A stretch of DNA of 64,000 bases from Kwoniella bestiolae CBS 10118. Its lineage: Eukaryota > Basidiomycota > Tremellomycetes > Tremellales > Cryptococcaceae. The translations under genes were made by a program, and so were the position numbers. The stretch covers positions 620,001 to 684,000 of the forward strand of contig NC_089248.1 of NCBI RefSeq assembly GCF_000512585.2. The letters are read 5' to 3'. Below the pieces are notes generated by a model. That model did not search any database, was not told where the DNA came from, and saw only the letters and a list, made by a program, of their open reading frames with translations. Positions 23,138 to 34,608 of the stretch are shown here, piece after piece (position 1 is the stretch's first letter; the number at the start of each line of letters is the position of its first letter).

Positions 23138-24473
23138 ATGTCGTTCATACCCCTCTCACCCTGTTGTCTGACAGGAGCGAAGCTCACCGGTATGCCCAGA
23201 GGAGTATTTCAGCCTGCCGTAGAGGGTCAACGGAAAGTAGCGAGATATCATGCTAAACCCTCTGATGGGGAGGTGGTAGATGGAAAGGTTGCGTTGGTGT
23301 TTTTGACTGATGCTTTTGGATTATCACTTGTGAGTGGGTTGGAGTTCTCTGTTCCTCCGCTATGTTAGGATTTTATGAATATATGTTGACCTATCAAGCT
23401 CTTCGCACATCCAAACATCATTGACTCTTCAGCTCATATCACTTCTCTGCTCATATCAACTGTCGTCACTCTTAAAATATACACTACGCTAACCATCATT
23501 CACACAGCCAAACCCCAAAATCATGGCCGACGCCTTCGCAGACCAACTGAAGATCAACGTCTTCGTCCCCGAATACATCAGTGAGTATCTCCCCACCCAT
23601 CACTATACGCTACATTCAGGCAAGTCAAACGCTTGAGCTGACGAGATCCTACTGTGACGTATTATTATAGTCAACCCACCACCTGCTGAAGTGTTCGATT
23701 CGGTCGCACCCATCTATCCCAATCAATTCCCTAATAGGTCATTTTTCGCCGGCCTGAAGTTGTTCATCGAGGTGTTGTGGAAGACGTGGAGGTGGTTACC
23801 TATGTTGTTGTTTCCCAAGAGACAGGTTCCGCTTGCTCAGTCTGTGAGTTCTGGACTCCTTGATGAATGTCTCATCATCCTTCGCCCCTTGACGCCGGAT
23901 TTCCTTGACACAGCCATGAAAGCTATGCTGACTTGTAATCGCCATACCCAGTCAATCAACGACCTCACCTCGGAAGGATACACCTCCCTAGCCCTAGTAG
24001 GATACTGCCGAGGCGGCTCAATGATCCAATACCTCCTTTCCAACCCTGCCAATACCACCCTGGTCGGAGGGGTGATCTGTCACCCAGGAGCGGAGAAGGA
24101 GACATGGGGCAAGATCGATAGACCAACTTGGTGGCATATGGCAGATCATGATCAGATGTTTGGTCAGAAGGCTATCGACGGGATGAGGGAGGTTTTTGGG
24201 AAGAAGAGGGAGGATGAAGGGGTGGATTTTGAATGTGTGGTTCATAAGGGTATGTCCTGGTCCATCGTACTCTCAAAACGCCGTTTCATACAATTCATTG
24301 ACGGAAAAGGGTCTCTCGACTGATATCTTACTTGAGGGATCGTAGACACCGTACATGGCTTCGCATGTAGACCCACACTCGATCACGAACCTACCAAGAC
24401 TGCTTTTGAGGAGGCCAACACTTCGGCTGTGAGGTTTTGCAAGAAGTATCTGCTCGGAGAGTTTGAAGACTGA
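23138..24473 (+). CDS. Dienelactone hydrolase family protein, tandem copy 1
   Basis: Alpha/beta hydrolase of the dienelactone hydrolase family (Cys-Asp-His triad); the natural substrate is unknown, classically cyclic lactones from aromatic breakdown. Five exons: 23138-23329, 23508-23580, 23671-23843, 23952-24249 and a last one ending at TGA 24471-24473, about 287 residues. Nucleophile Cys is in ALVGYCRGGSMIQ, the likely Asp in MADHDQMF, the His in DTVHGFACRP. A hydrophobic, Trp-rich insert (VLWKTWRWLPMLLFPKRQ) precedes the nucleophile domain and could touch membranes. N-terminus MSFIPLSPCCLTGAKLTG is shared by all three copies, as are the intron positions, so the copies arose by tandem duplication. 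No signal peptide in this copy. Confidence 0.85.
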
Positions 24474-25064
24474 GTATCGATAGCTTTGAGAAGTCACTAG
24501 ATTCATGCTACGTTTCGTTGAATTATACCTATAGGGGGAATGAGAAAGTATGGAAAGAATATGGTTATCATCGATTGTTTTCTACAAAGATATATGCTCC
24601 CTTCCTACTTCAAGATTTGTATATTTTGGGTGATGATGGTATGTATTCGGATATGAATGAAATGAGTATGGACAAATGAGATTACTGGAGACTCGTGAGT
24701 GTGTGAATGGGCAGGACGTAGATTTGGGGTAAGTATCACCATATCCTAATCAAAGGATGTGTGTCTTCTCCTCACAACGCACAGCGCATTGATCCCCTCG
24801 TTATAACATCTCGTGGTTATTCGGTTCCGAACAGCAGCTTGAGATCTCGATTTAGTTTTAGATAATACCATGCCAAGCACAGTTATCGCGAATGAGCGTA
24901 CGTACCTAGATCTGAGACATGACTCACGCTTATCAGACCTGCATCTCAGCTTGTGTGAACGGCTCTCAGTGTATACATATATATGCGTATGACTACTGAC
25001 TGATTGCAGCGATCCCCACTGATATGTTCATATCATATAAGACAACCATCAAATACGATCCACC
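24474..25064. other. Intergenic region between dienelactone hydrolase copies 1 and 2
   Basis: Holds the 3' end of copy 1 and the promoter of copy 2. No separate gene is seen; a short open frame at 25024-25224 is in a different frame from copy 2. Confidence 0.5.
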
Positions 25065-26373
25065 ATGTCATTCACATCCTTCTCGCCCTGCTGCGTCAAG
25101 GGAAGTATCTTACCTGGAACCCCTAGGGGCGTGTTCGAGCCTCCATCCGACTTGGGGCTGGTGCGAAGGAAAGTGGGCAGATATCATGCGACTCCCTCCA
25201 TCCAAAGTGCAGGGGAAGAGGTAACGACGAAGAAGAAGAAGAGAAAGGAGGAAGTGGCGGTGGTGATGTTTAGTGATATCTTTGGATTACAGATTGTAAG
25301 TCTCTATTTGGGATTGGATCTGAAAAACAAGTGCATGATGTACCTAAATAGCTGATGATATCGTCATCAACTCGTATCTGAATGTAGAACAATTGCAAGA
25401 TCTTAGCTGACATCTATGCGGATCAACTGGATGTTCACGTCTTTGTACCAGATTATATCCGTGAATTTCAAGTTGTGCTATCTTCTTCTTTTGTGCCGTG
25501 ATGGCATACACTGACGACTGACTATGGATCACTTTGTCGTATGATTTGTTAGCATACCCTCCACCCGAATCTGCATTCACCAACGTCGCTGAAAGCTATC
25601 CCGAGGAGCTCTCCAATAGATCTTGGATTGCAAGTACCGTCGAATGGATTAAAGTAGGATTGAAAGTTTGGAGATGGATACCCACGTTTTTATTCCCTGG
25701 TAAACAAATCAAACTTGCCGAATTGGTAAGTCTGAGTCCACTTGTGCAACACGAATCGCGAAATACAGTATCTCCAATCCATCTCCGCATCTCCTGCGAA
25801 GCCACGACCGCTTAAGTCACCCGTCACCCAAGTGACCTTCACCATGCTGATAATCTATTCCTCTTGTATCCCATAGGCTCTCAACGACCTCCTCAAAGAG
25901 GGATACACCACCCTCCTCCTCATAGGTTATTGCAGAGGAGCAACCATCATCGAATACCTCCTATCCTCCTCGTCACCTACAACAAGAGAACTCATCAGAT
26001 GCGCGGTACTTAGTCATCCCGAACCGAAACCCAAATTGTACAAAGCGATTGATAAACCGACGATCTGGAATATCCCAGATCACGATGCGTTTTTCAAGTC
26101 TCGCGAGGTCAGGGAACTGAGCAGGGTTATGGGGAAGAAGGTAAAAGATGATGGGATTGATTTTACTTGTTTTGTGCATAAAGGTGAGCCGGCAGTGGGA
26201 ATTTGATCATTCTTGATGTCGGACTGATTGATACCCTATGCGTTGTTTTGTATAACTTAGACACAATTCACGGGTTCGCCAATAGACCTGCCTTGGGACA
26301 TGAACCTACCAGGAAAGCTTTTGAGAAGGTTTGCGCGGATACTGTCGATTTTTTCAAGAGATACTTGGAGTGA
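25065..26373 (+). CDS. Dienelactone hydrolase family protein, tandem copy 2
   Basis: Second paralogue, with the same five-exon layout as copy 1. Start MSFTSFSPCCVKGSILPG. Compared with its neighbours it has a Lys-rich insertion near residue 54 (TTKKKKRKEE) just before the first beta strand. Nucleophile Cys in LLIGYCRGATIIE, likely Asp in NIPDHDAFF, His in DTIHGFANRP. The Trp-rich helix before the nucleophile domain (VGLKVWRWIPTFLFPGKQ) is kept. It ends FFKRYLE with TGA at 26371-26373. All three expected triad residues are present, so it is probably active. Sequence divergence from copies 1 and 3 is considerable, so the duplication is not recent. Substrate unknown. Confidence 0.84.
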
Positions 26374-26766
26374 TATGATACATGATACAGTACCGAACAG
26401 CGTAGAGAAGACAGGTATCATGCATATGTATTAAAACACCTGCATGAACATGGGAAAATCTAAATTAGCTAAGTTACCATAAGGCACCGGGGACGATAAA
26501 GTTAATCTCATGATAAGGATTACGACCGCCCTTGCTCTGGAGTACTCGTATCTCGTGATTCGTCATGATCTATTACTCGTACCAGCAGAAGATGGTAACT
26601 TATGCGGAATGTACCAAAGAGGACATGGACGATTCTAAATCTTCTGATCGTGATTCATATTGCAAGTGCAGACCATTCATTGCGAACAATCCAACCTTCT
26701 CAACAAACTCTCACCGGTCAGTATCAGTATCAGTATCAGTATCAGTATCAGTATCAGTATCGAGCA
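26374..26766. promoter_or_regulatory. Leader region of dienelactone hydrolase copy 3
   Basis: Contains the promoter/5' leader of copy 3, an in-frame upstream ATG at 26602 and a hexamer microsatellite at 26719-26760. No stop codon separates the upstream ATG from the copy 3 start at 26767. Confidence 0.5.
26719..26760 (+). repeat. (CAGTAT)7 microsatellite, six bases before the copy 3 start
   Basis: Seven perfect hexamers. Read in the frame of copy 3 each unit codes Gln-Tyr, so length changes by whole units would not alter the frame. Confidence 0.92.
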
Positions 26767-28080
26767 ATGTCATTCATCAAGCTCTCGCCATGTTGTCTGA
26801 GCGGGGGGATCCTAGCGGGTGAACCGAGGGGTGTACTGGAGCCTGAGGGAGATCAAAGGAAGATAGCGAGGTATCGTACTCGAACTCGACCTTCTTCAAG
26901 ATCTGCCTATGACAATAAGATTGAGCGACAAAGGGACAAGGCGATTGTGCTGTTCACTGATCCTGCGGGATTATCAATAGTGAGTGAGTGAATTACTGTA
27001 TCAACGCTCGTTCGGTGACAATCATATATACTGAGGTACAAGTCAAGAAAAGATGATATGCTGATCATACAATTCGCACCGTTCGTAGCCTAATCCAAAG
27101 ATCATAGCCGATTCTCTATCAGATGCCTTGGGATTAGAGGTCTTCGTTCCGCAATATTATCGTAAATTGTTCTTCTAAGTCCTATACCGCTAGCGTCGCA
27201 CCGACCGCTAAATCTCCAGTTATCAAAGCCAAACAGCTTCCATACCAACTCTTCGACGGTATCATGCCTCTCTACCCTGAGCAATTCGCCGATCGAACAT
27301 GGTATCAAACTATCTTCATATGGGTTGTCTTTCTGTTCAGAATATGGAGGTTCATCCCTATGTTGATCTCGCCAAGCTCGCAGATGCCTTTGGCCCAGGA
27401 TGTGAGTGAACGTCATCGCATCGTACTTCTATCCTGTGCTGCGTTCCGAGTCGTATTTCGAATAAAAACTTGCACCATGTAAGATATACTGTCCACCGGT
27501 CCGCTGATAGACTTTTGAACATCCAGGCCCTGATCGATCTTCGTTCCGAAGGATATAAAACCCTAGGAGCGATAGGCTACTGTCGCGGCGCAGCAGTGAT
27601 CCTCCATCTCCTCCACCAATCTGCAACAATAGACGCTGCAGTCCTATGTCATCCCTCGCCCGAACGCAAGACCTACTCATCCCTTGAGGGGATGCCTACG
27701 TGCTGGCAATTGGCTGATCCGGGGTACGACCCATTCATGAAACTTGATGAGATCGCTTTTCTAAGGAGGGAATTGGATAAGTTGGGAGGGGAGTGGGAGA
27801 TGGAAGTGCATAAGGGTGAGTGGGATTGTACGATACATCCTTAGAACTGAGTGAAGGGGGTACGCTGTACCTGGGGAGGGAGACGGTACAATTACAATAT
27901 ACGGGAACTCATAGGAGAGGACAGGACCACTGATAAATTCTCTGTTGGGTTGGACTAGACACAGTGCACGGGTTCGCCAGTAGACCTATGATGGATCACG
28001 AACCCACCAGACAGGCGTTCGAGAAAGCTCATCAGAACGCTATTGCATTCTTCTCGAAACATCTTCTCGGAAAGGAGTGA
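26767..28080 (+). CDS. Dienelactone hydrolase family protein, tandem copy 3
   Basis: Third paralogue with the same exon pattern (start MSFIKLSPCCLSGGILAG, stop TGA 28078-28080). Nucleophile Cys in AIGYCRGAAVILH, His in DTVHGFASRP. The acidic residue lies in LADPGYDPF, where copies 1 and 2 have ADHD/PDHD, so the Asp loop is two residues longer here. A basic Arg/Ser-rich loop (RTRTRPSSRS) replaces the Lys-rich loop of copy 2. The third exon probably starts near 27223, joining QYY to LIKAKQLPYQLFDG. The conserved start at 26767 matches the other copies, but the in-frame ATG at 26602 would add 55 residues: a signal-peptide-like segment (TILNLLIVIHIASA) and the Gln-Tyr tract. Whether that form is made is open. 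Confidence 0.82.
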
Positions 28081-28586
28081 GAACTGCGATCAATGCTTTA
28101 CCCATGAACAGTCACTTTCTTGGCTTATAATGTCTCGTTCGTCGGATGATAATTGCTTCTTTAGTCAAGTGTCGACTTTCTGATCTTGCTGTTCAAAGGG
28201 ACAGAGGTTTTTGGATGTTTGGACCTGTATATGTATGTGATCGGCTCGCATCGTATTCGATTGGGACAGTGAATTGAACGAAGTAACGCATGGCATCTCA
28301 CTTGTGGCTGTGAGAGAAAACCAAGTTAGCAAACATACCCCGTGGGAATACGTTGAGCCAGGAGATATCTGCAGTGAATCTGAGCAATCGCGGTATCGTC
28401 ATTCATTATTCAAGTATTTTGCATGGGATGATGTGTATCATACGGTATAGAGCAAAGTTTTTTCAGGCAGAGAGGTATAGGTATGAGAAATCGATTCTCT
28501 TGTTGAAAATGATACGGAAAATCCAGTGCAGTCCCGATAACCTATCAAAGACCATCGATCGTGCTCAGGCCTCTAGCCTGCGCATC
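28081..28586. other. Intergenic region between convergent genes
   Basis: Joint 3' region of hydrolase copy 3 and the first CAP-domain gene. An open + frame from 28353 overlaps the CAP gene's last exons antisense and is not supported. Confidence 0.5.
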
Positions 28587-29970
28587 TTAAGAGGTTTTGG
28601 ATCCGACGTTCTCGCCGAATTGACCGATGTAGTTTCCGGGAGGGTTGTATTCGCCTATCACATCACCACAATATCCATGATCAGCCTGGCTCAAGGGGGT
28701 CAACTAATATGGGATGAAACCATCAACTCACACATGATGTAAAGGGAATCCTACGGGACATAAAATCGTATCATCAGCTTGACGCTCTGTAATTTCAAGA
28801 ACAAACAGACAGCTGGCTGAGAAAACTCACAGAGCCTACACCACTGAAGATGGTACCGTCCGCACAAGTGACAGCAGCACATCCGATCTCAGTAGTAGAT
28901 TTCCATACGACCTGTAAGGTCAGGATAACGAAATCCGAGTCAGCTTCATGGATCCCTGACTCGTCAATTGGGGGGCAGATAGCTTACCTGAGTGAAATGA
29001 CTGTATTGGGGGTTGTTTGGGTCGTACTCGGCTATTATAGGACAGAGGATCTTGTCAGCTCAGAAAGCTCAGGTCGTTAGGATTGAACGGTAGCTAAGAG
29101 AGCAGACTTACGAGCCTCAGCAGCCCAAGCGTTGAATCCATCTGTAATGCTATATCCACCACCTGCTCCAGCGGCTCTACGGGACGAGTCTCACGTTAGC
29201 TCAGTCGACTTCAATGGAACAGATAGCCGAAGATCACTTACAAGTTTTCTCCGTATGGACCGTTCCTAGCGATACTCAGAAGTCAGCACACCGTCGATGG
29301 GAATTACTGTAGGTAAGTTAAATGGCCAACTCACGTATGTTGCATATCACAAGCGGTTGCATGAGACTTAGCATAGTCTGCCAAAGTGGTACTCCATGTG
29401 ACTGGACCGGCACCTATCATAGCGATCTCACATCAGCTCACCTATTGCATCTCCGTTATTAGTGGGAAGAAGGGACATACCGTATTGAGCTCTGAAGTCA
29501 TTGTGCAATTTGACCAACAGATCAGCATCAGGATCAGAAGTTCCTGATTCGCTTGAAGTAGAGTTCGTAGGTTGAGCGGCCAAGTTGGTAGGTACTGCTG
29601 CGATTGCCGAGGTAGATGATTCCGGGATGGTTTCCACTTGAGATGATACCGATTCCACTGAAGTAGGTACGGGTGCCTCGGAGGTTGAACTGGTAGAAGT
29701 GACCTCGACGAAGGTAGGTTCCGCACTGGCAGATGGATCTTCAATTACCAGTGAGGTGCCGTTCCCGGTACTCGCTGAGGGAACTACCTCTGCGATGGAA
29801 GTGGAAGTGGAAGTAGGGGTGGGCAAGACGGTGGTACTTTGAGCGTGATGTCTGGTGTACCATTGGGTGACTGTTGATACAGTGTGATTTTGGTGAGGTC
29901 TGCAATGAGGTGCAGCATGTACTGATACCGAGAGTAAGGCGAAGAGGAGTGAGGAGGTGAGTCGTAACAT
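28587..29970 (-). CDS. Secreted CAP/PR-1 (SCP) domain protein, copy 1
   Basis: CAP-superfamily secreted protein; fungal members bind sterols or fatty acids (known for yeast Pry proteins). Start at 29970 gives a signal peptide (SSLLFALLSVSVHAA). A long Ser/Thr/Val/Pro-rich, probably glycosylated stalk follows, then the CAP domain: LLVKLHNDFRAQYG, GPVTWSTTLADYAKSHA, CDMQHT, GPYGENL, the His motif YSHFTQVVWK, then IGCAAVTC and YIMCEYNPPGNYIGQF. The GPYGENL motif is encoded by a 24-nt exon (29265-29242) and YIMC by a 19-nt exon. Expected CAP residues (His, two Glu, His) are present. It ends ENVGSKTS with TAA at 28589-28587. Same orientation and exon pattern as the next gene, hence tandem paralogues. 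Confidence 0.88.
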
Positions 29971-30918
29971 TGTAAGTTTCGTTGAATATCGTGTGTCGTC
30001 AAGGTCTGTAGATGTGGATGTAAGAGATGGTCGTGAAGAAGAGAAATGAGGAAAAAGAGTGTAGTAGTTGGTATTTATGGACGTCAAGCCCTTGTTCTTC
30101 AGTAAGGAGGGAGTGTATGTGGGTAGAGAAGAAGGATGAGAAGGTGAAGAAGAGAGAAAAAAGAGAAAGACGAGAAGGGGCTATGGGGTTTTATAACAAT
30201 AAGAATAGTCGAGTAACATTAATCATCGGATAGATCGAGACATCTATTCCAAACCCCCTTGTATCATCCATCGTTGTATAACCTTATACCATGGTGACGA
30301 GTGATGAGTGATGAATGATGGTTGTCTAGACTCTGAAGGTGATTGATTGACTCACCGATAAATCTTCAACTTAGGAACCATCACCCATCCGTTTCATCTT
30401 TCATCCTGCATCTTCCCTCTCAATCTGTTCCTTCTCCTTCTCTCGCCAAGTGTCTCGTGCGTTACGTCCAGCGTACTGTAGCATCAATGTTTTTAAGAAT
30501 CACGTCCAATGCTCACGAGATGACAGCATTCAACTTGAATCTTATTGTTCTAGGCTCGAAAAGTGAAGTAAACGTGAAACGTAAACGTAACACGAACACG
30601 AAGACACGAAACTTTAGCCGGCTACAACGTACAATGAATTACCCCACAACCCGTAACCAGATCTTCTCTTCTCCTGGCTTTCTCCTTGATTCCCCGTTCC
30701 TCGTTTCAGATGTAAGTTAAATACTCCGAAACACTCTCTACATCCGATCCGCGATTGATTCCAAGAAGAGGTCCGTGCGTGACAAGATTGGGTTGCATGA
30801 ATTGATTGATTATATAGATTGATTACGTTTCATCCCTTTGAGCGACTGGGTCCGTGCGTGATTTGAGCTTGGTGCTTTGTAACGAGGTTCTTTCAAGTGC
30901 GTTCCTTGTGAATGATTG

Positions 30919-30956
<38 letters not shown>

Positions 30957-31377
30957 GGATTGTTCAGTTCCGGGTGACATGGTATTGGTAACGGAATCGT
31001 CATACAATGCTGCATTGCATGTGAGAGTTCTGCATAGTAGAGAGCAGAGAGGAAGTAAACATGCATAGGATCCAATGGATGCCATCTATGTACAGTACGA
31101 TACGCACAGCGTAGCGAGAAAAACGAAGGTAGAGTAATCTACAATATATGTATGTATTGTCCCAAATGTACGTTTATGTGTATGTATGTGTATATGTATA
31201 ATCGAGGGGGGAGGGAGCCAAGAAAGAAGAGAGAGTCCGTTCATATAATTTCGAGAAGCCGTTATTCCAATCCCAATCCCTGTCATACCCTTAGATCCAT
31301 TCATCTTAGCCATTCCATTCCATTCCAATGTCTTGACCCAAACCATATTCTGTCCTAAAGGAGAGCGCGAAGCGGTC
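29971..31377. promoter_or_regulatory. 1.4 kb region between the two CAP genes
   Basis: Contains the promoter of CAP copy 1 (transcribed leftward) and the 3' end of copy 2. It includes a TGAT microsatellite at 30921-30956. Open frames at 30343-30720 and 30810-31085 have no family similarity, splice partners or coding-like composition. No RNA gene was recognised. Confidence 0.45.
30921..30956. repeat. (TGAT)9 microsatellite
   Basis: Nine perfect tetramers flanked by imperfect copies, in the gap between the two CAP genes. Confidence 0.92.
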
Positions 31378-33493
31378 TTACCTCTTACCGACATTCTGAG
31401 CGAATGCACCTATGACGTTTCCCCGAGGGTAATACTCGCCTGTAATCCTCAAAACCAAGTCAGTCATTGGTCATCTCGTCAAACGAACAAGATAACTCAC
31501 ACATCACGTATAGTTGACCCTACCACCGGAATGACACAACATCAGTCAACGTCCCACGTCCCACGTCCTGTGTCGAAGGAAAGAAACGAGGAGACAGTAC
31601 TCACAGCCAAACCAGTATTGGCCCCACAATTTATAGCCGCGCATCCAATCGTGGTAGTTTCCTTCCATACGACCTTGACGCGCAGCGTTAACAAACTACC
31701 TACCTCTCTTTTCGAGATGGACTCACTTGGGTGAAATGACTATACGTCGGATTATTCGCATCGTACTCGGCTAGATATTAATCCAAGTCAACCGATCAGC
31801 TGCTGCTTGTACGACAGAGCAGGGCGAAGAGAGCGGATGCACTGTTCCCTAGGATCGTAGTGATACCATCTACAGATGATGCACCACACTCACATGCTTC
31901 ATCCATCCACATCTGGATTGACCCGATGATATCGATAAATCCATCTGTGCCTACTGCTCTGTAACGTTGCTGGTACATTAGCATCTCACGCACTCCAAGA
32001 AAAGTGAGTGACTTGTATAACTCACAGGTTCTCACCGTATGGTCCGTTCCTAATCAAATCATAGCACCACACAACATCAGTATGATCTAGATGCAGGTCA
32101 GGCGTGATCACTCACGTATGAGTCATGGAAGCACAAACGCTCGCATGGGTATTAGCGTACCCAGCCAATTCATTACCCCACGAAACGTTTCCGGCGCCTA
32201 GGTTATCGACGGAACATCTAGTCAGCATCAATATACCCCACATTGGACCTTTTACTTGAATGATCTCATTCTCCATTCCCCATCTTTGGTCGTCAAGAGA
32301 GCCAGTCTCAAAGGAGCTGGAACGTGACGGAGGAACAACGTACCATACTGATTTCTCCAAGAATTATGACAATCCACAAACTTCCTCTGATCGTCATCCT
32401 GCGGTGCCGACGTCGGTATAGGAGCCTGGGATGTCGTACTGGGAGCGTTGGACCATGAGTTGGTCCATGATGATTTCCACGAAGAGGTATGTACCACCTG
32501 TCCGCCAGAGGTCACAACCGCGTTTGAGGAGTACCCACCGGCAGTGGATGAGGAGTATCCGGTGTTGTATGCTGAGGGTGTTGGAGTGGGGGCTACGGGG
32601 GGTGCAGAGGTTGGTACGGCACCTTGGTCGGTTTGGCCTGCTGGTGGTGCCGAGGATGCTGGTGGAGCAGCGGGGGGTTGATATGATGATGTGGCTGCGG
32701 GAGCCGCAGCTTGGGAGGCCGAAGATACAGGTGGTGTATACCATTCAGTGACTTCTATGTATTTTGTCGAATAGATTGTGGGGCGTTCGTAGCTTGAGCT
32801 GGCGGGGGGAGCGACAGGTGGGACATTGGTTGACGAAGCTGCTGGTGGCTGGTATGGTTGAGATGAAACTGGTGGTGGTGGTGCTTGGTATGGTTGTGAC
32901 TGAACTGGTGGAGCCTGATACGGCTGAGACTGAGCAGGTTGACCATATCCACCAGCAGGCGCCACAGGTGAGGTAGTAGCAGGATAAGAGTAAGAGTACG
33001 AATAAGAGTAAGATGGTTGACCACCGCCACCACCCCAACCGCCTTTCCCTCCCCACCCTCCTCCACCACCACCTCCCCAACCACCACCTCCTTTCCTACC
33101 TCCACCTCCACCCCATCCTCCATACCCCTCTGATCCAGCTTCAGAGTCCTGCGAGCCTTCATCCTCTGACGGAGGGGTGAATAAACCTATTGCAGTATTC
33201 GAGCTCGGTTGGGCAGCACCACCACCAGCGGCAGGAGCTGGAGCCGCGTCGAAATTGCCTGCTTGAGATTCGGGCGTCCACAGGCCTATGGCGGTAGGTG
33301 CCGTAGAGTTGACACTCAAACTTTGAATGGTTGGTTCGGTTGCGGTGGACGATGAGAGGGAAGGTTGGACCTGGGCTCTACTTCTTCGCTGTTTACCTGC
33401 ATGTCGTCTTCTAGGATGTCCAGATGGGTGAGCGGAAACAGAGATGGAGAGTATCGTAATGAGCAAAGAGGCGTAGAGGAAGATCGAGCGCAT
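31378..33493 (-). CDS. Secreted CAP/PR-1 (SCP) domain protein with Gly/Trp-rich and Tyr-repeat region, copy 2
   Basis: Start at 33493 gives a signal peptide (LYASLLITILSISVSA), then a basic RRRHAGKQRRSR stretch that could be a Kex2 site. A long low-complexity region follows: Gly/Trp-rich (GGWGGGGGGGWGGKGGWGG), a YS repeat (SYSYSYSYSYP) and QPYQAPP repeats. The CAP domain follows: DCHNSWRNQYG, GNVSWGNELAGYANTHA, GPYGENL, YSHFTQVVWK, IGCAAINC, LYVMCEYYPRGNVIGAF. Exon sizes match copy 1: 24 nt for GPYGENL (32049-32026) and 19 nt for LYVMC. Ends NVGKR with TAA at 31380-31378. The N-terminal region resembles wall or adhesive proteins in composition only; role in the wall or in host contact is a guess. 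Confidence 0.87.
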
Positions 33494-34608
33494 ATTGATA
33501 TCGTCCTAGAGGATGAGATCAAACCGGTTGATACAATATGACTAATTACTCAACAGGAGGGAGGAAGAAGGTGTTTTGTCATAGGTTCAATCGGACTGGT
33601 CCAAGTGCGGAGAGCGGAGAGGAGGAAAGGGTTGTCCTCAGCTTGTTTCGCTTGTATGCGGTTGAATTGAGTCAAAAACGAAAAGAGAGTTATAAGATCG
33701 ATTCGATCAACTGTGGGTACGCCGATGAACAAGAACAACGATAAAATCCAGTGCAAAAGAGATGCGGTGAGTATAGTGTAGTGATAAAGAATGAATGGAT
33801 CTAGTTCGTATAGTGAGTGTAGAGTGATCTATCTATCTTGACCAGAATGACGATCAGATTGTGAATTGTAGATTGGTGGGAAAATGATGATATTGAAGTA
33901 GGTAGGATAATCAAGTATAAAGCAAGAAATAAAGGCGATGTATGAGGGGAAGGGGGGTAAATTTCGATTTTGATTCGGGTTAATAGATTTTTATTGAGTA
34001 CGATTATTCATGTTATCGTTCTTGGAGTTGGCCTACGAATCTAGTCTTATTCGAGGGCTTTGGTCAAATAATCAGTACGATGATTAGCTTCAATCGCAAG
34101 GAAGGGGTCGGTCGACAGATCATCGATCCTTCTCTCCTCTGGCATTGCAAATCCCAAAGGTCCAAAGGGATATCGACGTGCCAAGATCTGATTGGGGAGT
34201 TTGTTCGGGCTTTCAATATTGGAAAGAAAAGCTAGAAATTGATCCTTTGTCTTCGATTCTCCTGCTAAGCATAGAAGCTTGATGGTCCGTAACGCATATC
34301 TTTGAGTGACTGGTAGGATCAGGATCGAGCTTGATTGCCTGTCGGGTCACGGATGAAAGGCGACTTGTATCCCTGTGCCTTTTTAGTCGGTTATAATGTT
34401 AGTATTGATTGTTATGCTACTGTATCAATATCAATCGAATGTGATCCGTTCTGGGCCGTCAATCCGTCTCTTGTTGAGCACCGTTACCATCTATGATTGT
34501 ATCGATCAAAGGCAAGATTTCATATGAGATTTCATATGATAGGACGGTCCAAAGGGGAATCCGGAAGTAAAAATACATGAGTGTATTGGTACAAAGGAAG
34601 GGTAAATA
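33494..34608. promoter_or_regulatory. 1.1 kb region between CAP copy 2 and DAM1
   Basis: Promoter of CAP copy 2 and 3' end of DAM1. A 12-bp tandem duplication (AGATTTCATATG twice) is at 34515-34538. Open frames near 33540-33760 on both strands are mutual shadows without support. Confidence 0.45.

Noticed and set aside
26565..26822. Open frame coding a Ser-Val repeat over the microsatellite
   Set aside because: A different frame of the same repeat; it does not continue into any hydrolase exon.
28353..28742. 130-codon + strand frame
   Set aside because: Antisense to the last exons of CAP copy 1 and its 3' region.
30343..31085. Open frames on both strands between the CAP genes
   Set aside because: No family similarity, no spliced partners, and one is made largely of the TGAT microsatellite.
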